From an uncultured Anaerovibrio sp. (GTDB lineage Bacteria > Bacillota > Negativicutes > Selenomonadales > Selenomonadaceae): a stretch of DNA of 13,159 nucleotides. Below, piece after piece: positions 1-6,394 of this stretch. Both the position numbers and the translations under genes were made by a program. Each line of letters opens with the position of its first letter. The stretch's first letter is position 1. Below the pieces are notes generated by a model that had not been told where the DNA came from, ran no database searches, and saw nothing but the letters and a program-made list of their open reading frames with translations. The stretch lies in the NCBI GenBank assembly GCA_902785445.1, contig CACZYN010000024.1, positions 1 through 13,159 on the forward strand, read 5' to 3'.

Positions 1-289
1 CCGGCATTTCCTCATAAAGACGAATAAGTGGTGGTGTCATCTTCCAGGTAAGGGTCCCCGCTACAATCAGCAAATCTGACTGTCGGGGACAGGAACGAAA
101 CACCTCATAACCAAACCGGGCCAGGTCAAAACGGGAAGCGGCCGCACACATCATCTCAATGGAGCAACAGGCCAAACCCGAAGACAACGGCCATATGGAA
201 TTTGATTTTCCCCATTTAAACAGTGCATCCACGCTGGTAACAATAACATTGTCTTTCAGCACCGGTGGCACGATATCAACTATTTCCAT
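1..289 (-). CDS. nuoB: NADH-quinone oxidoreductase subunit B (partial, 3' end outside window)
   Basis: NuoB is the complex I subunit that binds the terminal iron-sulfur cluster N2 and passes electrons to quinone. Only the first 96 codons are in the window; the gene runs off at position 1. I translated it from the minus strand. Family signatures are clear: SGLACCSIEMM at residues 37-47 carries the paired cysteines C41-C42 that ligate N2, followed by SRFDLARFG and then PRQSDLLIVAGT around residues 68-79, ending in LYEEMP. The ATG at 289 lies inside the end of nuoA, a 10-bp overlap that suggests translational coupling. A longer series of nuo genes probably continues past the window edge. The identity is certain; completeness and downstream partners cannot be seen. 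Confidence 0.95.
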   Translation of the reverse strand, partial: MEIVDIVPPVLKDNVIVTSVDALFKWGKSNSIWPLSSGLACCSIEMMCAAASRFDLARFGYEVFRSCPRQSDLLIVAGTLTWKMTPPLIRLYEEMP

Positions 290-633
290 GACAGAGCCCC
301 CTTCTTCCAGGCATACCAAAGGCCAATGGCCAATATGCCCACAAATACCAGCATTTCACACAAGGCAAACAGACCAAGCTGGCTGTATTTTACTGCCCAA
401 GGATACAGAAAAACTGTTTCCACATCAAAAAGCAAAAATACCAGTGCATACATAAAATATCCTATATGGAACTGCACATTGTTCTTGCCGATAGTGTCCA
501 CACCACACTCATAAGGTATATCCTTTTCATCTGTTGGCTGTTTTGGCTGGATAATATTCGCGATGATAATTGGTGCAATCGGAAAACCCAGCGCCATCAG
601 GAAAAATATACCTAGTGCTGCATAACCATCCAT
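280..633 (-). CDS. nuoA: NADH-quinone oxidoreductase subunit A
   Basis: NuoA is a small membrane subunit of respiratory complex I at the junction of the membrane and peripheral arms. The 117-residue protein has the expected three membrane segments, at about residues 6-29, 57-78 and 86-108. The conserved loop PYECGVDTIG is at residues 40-49, and the family signature FDVETVFLYPWA is at residues 69-80, with its acidic residues in the second helix. Length is normal. The ATG at 633 follows a strong ribosome binding site (AAGGGGGAG). It is the first gene of a nuo operon, overlaps nuoB by 10 bp and sits behind its own promoter, so it is transcriptionally separate from sigH. Its placement directly after sigH is unusual, because secE and nusG genes are common there in Bacillota. 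Confidence 0.96.
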   Translation of the reverse strand: MDGYAALGIFFLMALGFPIAPIIIANIIQPKQPTDEKDIPYECGVDTIGKNNVQFHIGYFMYALVFLLFDVETVFLYPWAVKYSQLGLFALCEMLVFVGILAIGLWYAWKKGALSWK

Positions 634-702
634 AAAAACTCCCCCTTAACCCAAATTTGTAAACAATTATAATACCATTTTACTTCTGTAAGTGTATATT
701 TA

Positions 703-751
703 TGTTACAATAAATGTCACTAATAGGAAGTATAATACAAAAAATGTAACA
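703..751 (-). promoter_or_regulatory. Inverted pair TGTTACA / TGTAACA flanking the nuo transcription start
   Basis: TGTTACA (751-745) lies in the spacer of the nuo promoter, and its exact inverse TGTAACA (709-703) lies just downstream of the predicted start, with 35 bases between them. This placement would suit an operator. The half-sites are short, the region is AT-rich, and I cannot assign a regulator, so this is a weak call. Confidence 0.25.
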
Positions 752-758
752 ATGTCAA
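729..758 (-). promoter_or_regulatory. Promoter of the nuoAB operon
   Basis: A perfect -35 box TTGACA (758-753) is separated by 18 bp from TATACT (734-729), a 5 of 6 match to the -10 box. Start of transcription would be near 722, giving a leader of about 90 bases before nuoA. It follows the sigH terminator, which supports independent initiation here. Confidence 0.7.
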
Positions 759-835
759 TAAAATCGCCCCCTCACAGTGCATCAATACACAAATAATAGT
801 ATTCTAAATCGTATGATAAAAAATATTTATACCAT

Positions 836-866
836 AGAAAAAAGGGATGCTATCATTGCATCCCTT
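836..866 (-). terminator. Intrinsic terminator of sigH, overlapping its stop codon
   Basis: Read on the minus strand, AAGGGATGC (866-858) pairs with GCATCCCTT (850-842) across a 7-base loop, a 9-bp perfect stem followed by a run of T. The 5' arm is made of the last sense codons of sigH and the stop codon lies at the stem-loop junction. Confidence 0.88.
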
Positions 867-1599
867 CGCCTTTTTTAATTTCCGAGAATACCCGGCCGCG
901 ACGCTTAATAGCCGTGAGTCCTCTGTATATTGTACCTATATCAATTTCATTCCCATTTAATTCCATATACCGTTCCAGCTTGCGTTTTACCCGCTGGAGA
1001 GCGTTATCAATGGATTTTACATGCCGTTCCAAATCCACGGCAATTTCCTGATAGGATTTACCATCAAGATAAGCCATGAGAACACACCATTCCAAATCGC
1101 TTAATATGTCCTCCATCTTGGCTTCTATATCAATGAATTCCTCCCGGCTGATCAGAAGCTCTTCCGGATCAGTTACCTTGGCCCCGGACAGAACATCCAG
1201 CAAAGTACGGTCGGAATCTTCATCATATATTGGCTTATTCAAGGAAATATATGAATTCAACGGTATGTGCTTTTGACGGGTGGCGGTTTTAATGGCAGTG
1301 ATAATCTGCCGGGTAACGCACAACTCCGCAAAGGCTCTAAAGGATGACAGTTTATCTGTACGATAATCCCGGATAGCCTTGTAAAGACCAATCATGCCTT
1401 CCTGGATAATATCCTCCCGGTCAGCGCCAATCAAAAAATAGGAACGGGCCTTGGCTCTGACAAAATTACGGTATTTATTTATCAAATACTCCATGGCGGT
1501 GCTATCCTGATCATCCTGGATTTTCAAAATAACATCTTCGTCGGGAAGATTGACATAATCGTCAAAGGAGTCATCCCAGGTCAATAGGCCATTCTCCAT
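853..1599 (-). CDS. sigH: RNA polymerase sigma factor SigH family (sigma-30)
   Basis: This is an alternative sigma factor of the SigH/Spo0H type. In spore-forming relatives it drives stationary-phase, competence and early sporulation genes; its regulon here is unknown. Region 2 covers about residues 34-105, with the core-binding stretch DREDIIQEGMIGLYKAIRDY (60-79) and the -10-melting part ending in VTRQIITAIKTATRQK. Region 4 with its helix-turn-helix covers about residues 163-210 (YQEIAVDLERHVKSIDNALQ). The protein has 248 residues, longer than the roughly 218 of Bacillus subtilis SigH. The excess is mainly a basic C-terminal tail after residue 210 (IKRRGRVFSEIKKGEGMQ). The ATG at 1599 has GGAGG 9 bases upstream. 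The position after yacP matches the standard Bacillota order. It has its own promoter and terminator. Confidence 0.93.
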   Translation of the reverse strand: MENGLLTWDDSFDDYVNLPDEDVILKIQDDQDSTAMEYLINKYRNFVRAKARSYFLIGADREDIIQEGMIGLYKAIRDYRTDKLSSFRAFAELCVTRQIITAIKTATRQKHIPLNSYISLNKPIYDEDSDRTLLDVLSGAKVTDPEELLISREEFIDIEAKMEDILSDLEWCVLMAYLDGKSYQEIAVDLERHVKSIDNALQRVKRKLERYMELNGNEIDIGTIYRGLTAIKRRGRVFSEIKKGEGMQ

Positions 1600-1656
1600 A
1601 CAGCCCTACCTCCACATACCTGAATGGTTTACTTTATAAACTAAAGCCCAAATATG

Positions 1657-1685
1657 ATTATAACGCAGTTGTTAAAAATTTTCAA
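1657..1685 (-). promoter_or_regulatory. Promoter of sigH inside repeat copy A
   Basis: TTGAAA (1685-1680), a 17-bp spacer and a perfect TATAAT (1662-1657) form a strong sigma-A promoter, giving a leader of about 50 bases before sigH. The -35 box is provided by the right arm of a palindrome, and the -10 box by the conserved end of the repeat described separately. Confidence 0.75.
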
Positions 1686-1705
1686 TTTAATTTGAAAATT
1701 ATACT
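1657..1705 (-). repeat. Palindrome-plus-tail repeat, copy A (upstream of sigH)
   Basis: Read on the minus strand the unit is AGTATA, then a stem AATTTTCAA / TTGAAAATT with a 6-base loop (arms 1700-1692 and 1685-1677), then the tail AACAACTGCGTTATAAT. Copy B 83 bp upstream and copy C near ctsR share this plan and tail. The stem is AT-rich and is not followed by a T run, so it is not a terminator. Confidence 0.7.
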
Positions 1706-1739
1706 ACTTGACGTTTCGTCGAAGCGCAAACAGTTTTTC

Positions 1740-1789
1740 GACCTAACGCAGTTGTTCAGATTTTTCAATTTCTAATTGAAAAATATACT
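1740..1789 (-). repeat. Palindrome-plus-tail repeat, copy B (abutting the yacP stop codon)
   Basis: It has the same orientation and order as copy A. AGTATA begins at the last base of yacP, followed by a perfect 11-bp stem ATTTTTCAATT / AATTGAAAAAT with a 3-base loop (arms 1784-1774 and 1770-1760), then CTGAACAACTGCGTTAG. The TTGAAA arm and 17-bp spacing of copy A are kept, but the end is TAGGTC instead of TATAAT, so any promoter is probably dead. A small bulged hairpin (1707-1724) lies between copies A and B. Confidence 0.7.
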
Positions 1790-2325
1790 TAATAGCGTTT
1801 CCCCTTCCGCAACGCGTCCAATTTAGCCAAAGTTTCCTTATCCAAGTTGCTGGCAATTTCGTTGCGGGACACCGGCAGCTTCACCTTATCCAAATAGCCC
1901 TTTTGCAATTCCTTCTTGGTGCGTTTAAGTATCCGATAAAATTCCTTGGAAGGATGGCGATAGGCTCCAGCTCCCAGCACCATGGACTGCTCTGCCCCAT
2001 CGGAGGTCACCACGTGTACCTCATTACCCTGGTGCACATAATCATAGGCCAGCTTTTCAATATAGCTGTCCGCCGTCTCTCCATGGCCAGTGTAAACCAC
2101 ATTAAAATACGGATTAATTACCTCCACATGCTCCTCGTCCTCGGTGAACAGGGCATCAAACACCACAGTCATATGGTATTTTTCGTAGGCGCCATATTCC
2201 GTAAGCATATGAATAAGCCGGTCCCGGGCCTCAGACAAATCATTCCGCAGTTTGATGAGCTCCGGCCAGGAATTTATAACATTATAACCGTCAATAATAT
2301 AATATTCCCGTGGCTTTTTCTTCAT
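1789..2325 (-). CDS. yacP: YacP-like NYN domain ribonuclease
   Basis: This is a PIN-like (NYN) nuclease of the YacP/Rae1 family. The Bacillus subtilis member is a ribosome-associated endoribonuclease that cleaves mRNA in the A site. The 178 residues match the family. The NYN fold opens with YYIIDGYNVINSWPEL, where D12 is the first metal-binding aspartate. Further acidic positions occur in VVFDALF (D57), in ETADSYIEKLAYDY and in VVTSDGAEQ. The C-terminus is basic (DALRKGKRY). The ATG at 2325 follows AGGGGAAA at good spacing. It lies last in the long yacL-yacP operon, 61 bp after rlmB, and the gap holds a double-hairpin repeat. Its stop codon abuts repeat copy B. Nuclease role here is inferred from family. 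Confidence 0.9.
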   Translation of the reverse strand: MKKKPREYYIIDGYNVINSWPELIKLRNDLSEARDRLIHMLTEYGAYEKYHMTVVFDALFTEDEEHVEVINPYFNVVYTGHGETADSYIEKLAYDYVHQGNEVHVVTSDGAEQSMVLGAGAYRHPSKEFYRILKRTKKELQKGYLDKVKLPVSRNEIASNLDKETLAKLDALRKGKRY

Positions 2326-2342
2326 ATCATTTCCCCTTTTAA

Positions 2343-2386
2343 GCCTTCTCCTATGGAGAAGGTGTCAACGCAGTTGACGGATGAGG
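2343..2386. repeat. Double-hairpin intergenic repeat between rlmB and yacP
   Basis: Two adjacent perfect hairpins occupy the gap: CCTTCTCC-tat-GGAGAAGG (2344-2362), then GTCAAC-gca-GTTGAC (2364-2378), followed by GGATGAGG. The element ends at the base before the rlmB stop codon and leaves only the ribosome binding site of yacP free. The layout resembles REP-like intergenic palindromes common in Bacillota genomes, and it would fold in the mRNA between the two genes. Only one copy of this exact form is in the window, so its repeat status is inference. Confidence 0.6.
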
Positions 2387-3238
2387 TTACCCCTGTTTTC
2401 CCCGCTGCTTCATGGCCTCAAACATCAATATTGACCCGGCCACCGAGGCATTAAGGGAATTGATTTTCCCCACCATAGGAATCTTTACCACAAAATCACA
2501 CTGTTCCTTGACCAGGCGACCAACCCCATGACCCTCACTGCCGATAATCAGCAGCAGCGCCCCGGTCAAGTCCGCCTCGTAGTAATCTGTACCATCCATA
2601 TCGGCAGCAGCCACCCATAGGCCCTCATCCTTAAGCTGACGAATGGTCTGCACCACATTGCCGATACGGGCCACCGGTACATATTCCACTGCTCCCGCCG
2701 AAGTCTTGGCTACAGTAGCCGACAAGGGACAGCTGCGCCGTTTAGGAATAAGAACTCCATGTACCCCGGCCGCATCCGCCGAGCGAAGAATTGCTCCCAA
2801 ATTATGGGGATCCTCCAGCTCATCCAGCAACACAATAAATGGTGGTTCGTTTTTATCCCGGGCAATCTGCAGAATATCTTCCAACTCCACATAAGCCACT
2901 GGCGCCACCTGGGCCACAACCCCCTGATGGCGAATGCCCCGCACCATATTGTCCAGCTTACTTTTTTCCACAAACTGGATATTGATATGCTTTTCCTTGG
3001 CTACGGCAATTATCTCCTTGATGGAGCCTTCGTTATTGCCATTGGCAATCATCAGCTTGTTGACACTGCGGGTACCCTTTAGGGCTTCCATTACCGCATT
3101 ACGACCAACCACCAAGTCCTCCGGCAAATCCAAGGAGGCAGACTCCCCCGCCTTATTTTTTTTCATATATTCTACCTTGCTGCCCTTGTGTTCCTTCAGG
3201 GCAGCACTGCGTTTGTCCTGCTTATTCCTATAGTCCAT
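2387..3238 (-). CDS. rlmB: 23S rRNA 2'-O-ribose methyltransferase RlmB/TrmH family
   Basis: RlmB is a SpoU-class methyltransferase that uses SAM to methylate the ribose of a 23S rRNA guanosine (G2251 in E. coli). An N-terminal substrate-binding domain begins at VVGRNAVMEALKG around residue 43. The catalytic trefoil-knot domain shows motif 1 (LEDPHNLGAILRSADAAG), motif 2 (IIGSEGHGVGRLV) and motif 3 (KIPMVGKINSLNASVAGSI). The first 42 residues are a lysine-rich extension of low complexity. The ATG at 3238 is 1 bp from the thyX stop codon, which favours coupling. An internal ATG at 3166 (residue 25) has AAGG 6 bases upstream and is a credible alternative start. It belongs to the yacL-yacP operon. 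The identity is secure; the exact target nucleotide is by family. Confidence 0.93.
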   Translation of the reverse strand: MDYRNKQDKRSAALKEHKGSKVEYMKKNKAGESASLDLPEDLVVGRNAVMEALKGTRSVNKLMIANGNNEGSIKEIIAVAKEKHINIQFVEKSKLDNMVRGIRHQGVVAQVAPVAYVELEDILQIARDKNEPPFIVLLDELEDPHNLGAILRSADAAGVHGVLIPKRRSCPLSATVAKTSAGAVEYVPVARIGNVVQTIRQLKDEGLWVAAADMDGTDYYEADLTGALLLIIGSEGHGVGRLVKEQCDFVVKIPMVGKINSLNASVAGSILMFEAMKQRGKQG

Positions 3239-3239
3239 A

Positions 3240-3929
3240 TTATTTTTCTCTCATCTTTATCATTTCGGAAAATTTACCGCAGGTCATGGCCCCTTCCGGG
3301 CAATGTCCGGTGGCTACACAGGAAGCTCCCGCATTCTTAAAGAGCAACGGAGCCACCTTCTTAACCTCACTGAGCATCTTATAGGCCAAATCCCGAATCT
3401 CCCACTGAGCCCGATTACAGCAGCGCAGATTAAAGAAATGCATCAGGGACCGGGCATTCATGGTTACCACAATCTTGGTTTCCGTGGCATTGGCCAGTAC
3501 ATAGCGGGCATCCTCTTTAGGAACCCCCATATCTGCCAAATCGTTATAAGCCTTTTGAATATCCTCCATCAGAGCCTCAAAGCGAGCCTTGGCTTCCGGC
3601 TGCTCGGCAATGGTTGGTGGCAAAATGTATTCAAAATCATGCTCGGCCACATAGCGCTGGGACTGCTGGCTGTAGGAAGCCAACCGATGACGCACCAGCT
3701 GGTGGGTCAGCACCCGGGACACCCCTTCAATACCAAAGGTAAAGGAAACATGCTCCATGGTGGAAGCATGGCCCATTTCCACAATTTTGGCCAACAGCTT
3801 ATTGACCTGGTCAGTGGTCATACGCTCCGCCAGCTCCTCCGCTCCGGAAGCCGAATAACACAGCCGGGCGGCCATAGCTACAGCCCGCTCTGGTTCTGGT
3901 GTGTGCTCAAGTAATTTAACCTTTATCAT
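3240..3929 (-). CDS. thyX: FAD-dependent thymidylate synthase ThyX
   Basis: ThyX makes dTMP from dUMP using FAD, NADPH and methylenetetrahydrofolate, releasing tetrahydrofolate rather than dihydrofolate. The 229-residue protein carries the signature RHR-x7-S as RHRLASYSQQS (residues 80-90), with R92 following. The C-terminal stretch FFNLRCCNRAQWEIR is also typical. Length is normal. The ATG at 3929 lies 12 bp after mrnC, and the stop is 1 bp before rlmB, so it is embedded in an operon for RNA maturation. This neighbourhood is common in Clostridia and Negativicutes. Whether a classical thyA is also present in the genome cannot be seen. Confidence 0.95.
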   Translation of the reverse strand: MIKVKLLEHTPEPERAVAMAARLCYSASGAEELAERMTTDQVNKLLAKIVEMGHASTMEHVSFTFGIEGVSRVLTHQLVRHRLASYSQQSQRYVAEHDFEYILPPTIAEQPEAKARFEALMEDIQKAYNDLADMGVPKEDARYVLANATETKIVVTMNARSLMHFFNLRCCNRAQWEIRDLAYKMLSEVKKVAPLLFKNAGASCVATGHCPEGAMTCGKFSEMIKMREK

Positions 3930-3941
3930 AATAACTCTCCA

Positions 3942-4430
3942 TCACTTTCTCTGGGAAATTTCCGTCATCATGGCCTGGGAAATGACCTGAAAGGATTTTT
4001 CCGCCAATTCATACAGTCGTTCATTTTCTTCCATTAAGTACAGATAGCCCAACAAAGCCTCAAAGCCGGTGCTGGAATGGTACTGGGCCACACTGGCACT
4101 GCGAGGAGCATGGCTTTTGGCATTGCGCCCCCGCTTATAAACGGCCTTTTCTTCCTCCGTCAGCAGGGATTCAATGGCCCGATAGGCCTTATCCTGCCAC
4201 ACTGCCGATACCATCTGGGCACTGAACTGGTGCAGCACCTGCACCTTGCTCTGCTCATAGGATAAAATCCGTCCCCGGACAAACAGGTGAAAATAGGCAT
4301 CCCCAATATAGGCCAGCACCAAAGGATGCAAGGTCTTGGGGTCTACGGAGTCATACCGCTGCAGGACTCCCCCCTCCCCATCCGGGAGAAACATCATATC
4401 TACTAATTTTTTTAAATGTTCAAAGGTCAT
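3942..4430 (-). CDS. mrnC: Mini-ribonuclease III (MrnC)
   Basis: MrnC is a dimeric RNase III-like enzyme lacking the double-stranded RNA binding domain. In Bacillus subtilis it matures the ends of 23S rRNA. The RNase III signature is LHPLVLAYIGDAYFHLFVR (35-53), with the catalytic aspartate at D44. The second acidic cluster is in GFEALLGYLYLMEE. The protein has 162 residues, somewhat longer than the roughly 143 of Bacillus subtilis, because of about 25 extra N-terminal residues. The ATG at 4430 is 3 bp after the cysS stop codon. The cysS-mrnC-thyX-rlmB order pairs a 23S rRNA processing enzyme with a 23S rRNA methylase in one transcript. Confidence 0.94.
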   Translation of the reverse strand: MTFEHLKKLVDMMFLPDGEGGVLQRYDSVDPKTLHPLVLAYIGDAYFHLFVRGRILSYEQSKVQVLHQFSAQMVSAVWQDKAYRAIESLLTEEEKAVYKRGRNAKSHAPRSASVAQYHSSTGFEALLGYLYLMEENERLYELAEKSFQVISQAMMTEISQRK

Positions 4431-4433
4431 ATT

Positions 4434-5867
4434 TTATGCTTTCTTCCACTTGGTACCAGTAGCGGAATCCTCCAGAATAATGCCCTGTTCCTTCAGGCTG
4501 TCACGGATTTCATCCGCCCGCGCCCAATTCTTGGCTTTTTTGGCTTCAGCCCGCTCATTAATCAGCGCCTCAATCTCAGCAGCGGAAATATCCCCTGCCT
4601 GCTCAGGCATATCCAGGGAACTTTCGAAAATGCCAATAACTGCCGCCATCTGTCTATAAACATCCATAAGCTTGGAGAAATGAACTGCATCATATTCGCC
4701 ACCCTTATTGATGACATTATTGGCATATACATTGATTTCCTTGGACAGGGTAAACATGTGGCCAATAGCCAGAGCCGTGTTGAAATCGTCATCCATGGCC
4801 TCATAGAAATCAGCCAGAGCTTTTTCTGCCACATCTGCCAGCTCGGTATGAGCCTCCATAGTGCCAGGACGGTCCAAAATCTCCTGACCTAAATCATAGG
4901 CGTTTTTCAAACGCAACAGTCCGGCCTGGGCTTCCTTAATCCGCTCTTCGCTGAAATCCAACGGACTTCTGTAATGGGTCCGCAAAATGAAGAACCGCAC
5001 CACTTCCCCAGGATATTGCTGCAAAATATCCGGTACCGTGATGAAATTATTCAAGGATTTGCTCATTTTTTCGTTATCAATGGTGATAAAGCCATTGTGC
5101 AGCCAATACTGGGCAAAGCTCTTATAATTGTTGCAGCAGCACTGGGACTGGGCAATCTCATTTTCATGGTGTGGGAAAATCAAATCGCTGCCGCCCCCGT
5201 GGAAATCAAAGGTTTCCCCTAAGTATTTGCGGGACATGGCAGAGCATTCAATATGCCAGCCTGGACGACCATTTCCCCAAGGGCTGTCCCAGAACGGTTC
5301 ACCTGGCTTGGCAGACTTCCACAGGGCAAAATCCATAGGATTATGCTTACGGGTATCTACCTCCACCCGGGCTCCAGCCTGCATATCCTCCAGCTTACGA
5401 CCGGACAGCTTGCCATATTCCGGGAATTTTTCCACGCTGAAATAAACATCCCCATCAATAGCATAGGCATAGCCATTGTCTATGAGGCGCTGCACCATAT
5501 CGATAATATCCTGAATATGCTCCGTTACCTTAGGATACAGGTCAGCCCGCTGAACATTCAGGGCATCAATGGCCGTAAAATAGCCTTTGATATACCGGTC
5601 TGTAATAACCTCCCAGCTGACGCCCTCAGTGTTGGCCGCCTTGATTATCTTGTCGTCCATGTCTGTGAAGTTTTGTATATGCTTTACTTCAAAGCCCCGA
5701 TGTTTAAGGTAGCGTTTGATAACATCCCAGGTCACAAAGGGACGGGCATTACCAATATGGGGATGATTGTAGGGGGTAACTCCGCACACGTACATTCCCA
5801 CTTTTCCCGGCTCCTGAGGTACAAATTCTTCCTTTTTTCGGGTTAAAGTATTATAAACCTTTAGCAT
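4434..5867 (-). CDS. cysS: Cysteinyl-tRNA synthetase
   Basis: CysS is a class I aminoacyl-tRNA synthetase that attaches cysteine to tRNA-Cys in the cytoplasm. The 477-residue protein has the standard length. The HIGH-type motif is HPHIGNA (35-41) and the KMSKS loop is at 267-271. The zinc ligands that select cysteine are visible as C28, C208 (HIECSAMS), H233 and E237 (FPHHENE). The C-terminal part (about 340-477) is the helical anticodon-binding region. The ATG at 5867 follows AAAAAGGAG at rather long spacing. The 50-bp gap from ispF is too short for a T-box leader, so cysteine-responsive control through a T-box is not indicated at this point. It is an internal gene of the yacL-yacP operon. 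Confidence 0.97.
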   Translation of the reverse strand: MLKVYNTLTRKKEEFVPQEPGKVGMYVCGVTPYNHPHIGNARPFVTWDVIKRYLKHRGFEVKHIQNFTDMDDKIIKAANTEGVSWEVITDRYIKGYFTAIDALNVQRADLYPKVTEHIQDIIDMVQRLIDNGYAYAIDGDVYFSVEKFPEYGKLSGRKLEDMQAGARVEVDTRKHNPMDFALWKSAKPGEPFWDSPWGNGRPGWHIECSAMSRKYLGETFDFHGGGSDLIFPHHENEIAQSQCCCNNYKSFAQYWLHNGFITIDNEKMSKSLNNFITVPDILQQYPGEVVRFFILRTHYRSPLDFSEERIKEAQAGLLRLKNAYDLGQEILDRPGTMEAHTELADVAEKALADFYEAMDDDFNTALAIGHMFTLSKEINVYANNVINKGGEYDAVHFSKLMDVYRQMAAVIGIFESSLDMPEQAGDISAAEIEALINERAEAKKAKNWARADEIRDSLKEQGIILEDSATGTKWKKA

Positions 5868-5889
5868 CTTTCTGTTCTAACTCCTTTTT

Positions 5890-5901
5890 CTAGTGCACTA
5901 G
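5890..5901. other. Perfect 12-bp palindrome in the ispF-cysS gap
   Basis: CTAGTGCACTAG is a perfect 6+6 palindrome with no loop, placed just upstream of the cysS ribosome binding site. It could be a protein-binding site, but there is only one copy and no recognised consensus. Confidence 0.35.
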
Positions 5902-5917
5902 CCTTCCCAAGATTTTA

Positions 5918-6394
5918 TCATTCCTTGTCTATTCCTGCAACCGCATAAGCAGAAATACCCTGGCCACTGCCGGTAAAGCCCAAATGCTCCTCGGTGGTTG
6001 CCTTCACATTTATCTGATCCAATTGGGTATTTAAAGCCTTGGCAATATTTTCCCGCATCTGAGGAATATGGGGGAGCATTTTCGGCCGCTGGGCCACGAT
6101 GGTAGCATCCACATTACCAACTACATAGCCCTTTTCCTGCAGCAGCTTGCCCACGTGCTCCAACAATATAATACTGGAGATGCCCTTGTAACGGTCGTCA
6201 CTGTCTGGAAAATGTTTCCCTATATCTCCCAAGGCCGCCGCGCCCAACAGGGCATCGGCTATAGCATGCAGGAGAACATCCGCATCAGAATGACCCAACA
6301 ATCCCTTTTCAAAGGGAATATCCACGCCGCCCATTATCAGCTTACGGCCCTCCACCAACTGGTGAACATCATATCCCATACCAAATCTGGTCAT
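5918..6394 (-). CDS. ispF: 2-C-methyl-D-erythritol 2,4-cyclodiphosphate synthase
   Basis: IspF catalyses the fifth step of the MEP isoprenoid pathway, cyclising 4-diphosphocytidyl-methylerythritol 2-phosphate with release of CMP. The 158-residue length is typical. The metal-binding residues D9 and H11 (GYDVHQL) and H43 (LLHAIADALL) are present, along with the signature GHSDADV (34-40) and the C-terminal ATTEEHLGFTGSGQGI. The ATG at 6394 overlaps the ispD stop by 4 bp (ATGA), so the two consecutive pathway enzymes are translationally coupled. The active enzyme is a homotrimer. Confidence 0.97.
   Translation of the reverse strand: MTRFGMGYDVHQLVEGRKLIMGGVDIPFEKGLLGHSDADVLLHAIADALLGAAALGDIGKHFPDSDDRYKGISSIILLEHVGKLLQEKGYVVGNVDATIVAQRPKMLPHIPQMRENIAKALNTQLDQINVKATTEEHLGFTGSGQGISAYAVAGIDKE

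Noticed and set aside
1706..1745. Spo0A-box-like sequences (CGTCGAA, GGTCGAA) upstream of sigH
   Set aside because: Each differs from TGTCGAA by one base, and they lie in a hairpin-rich gap. Too weak to call, although Spo0A control of sigH-type genes would be plausible.
1657..1789. CRISPR-like repeat array
   Set aside because: Only two degenerate units with AT-rich palindromes, no regular spacers and no cas genes in the window.
1903..2454. Long plus-strand ORF (183 codons) opposite yacP
   Set aside because: It is antisense to a clearly recognised gene, crosses the rlmB-yacP gap and resembles no family; it is a shadow of codon use on the other strand.
3303..3914. Long plus-strand ORF (203 codons) opposite thyX
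   Set aside because: It lies entirely antisense to thyX, whose motifs are intact, and its product looks random.
5253..5846. Long plus-strand ORF (197 codons) opposite cysS
   Set aside because: Same reason: it is antisense to cysS with full catalytic motifs and no recognisable product.
5868..5917. T-box riboswitch leader for cysS
   Set aside because: The gap from ispF is only 50 bp and contains no T-box sequence or room for the specifier stem.
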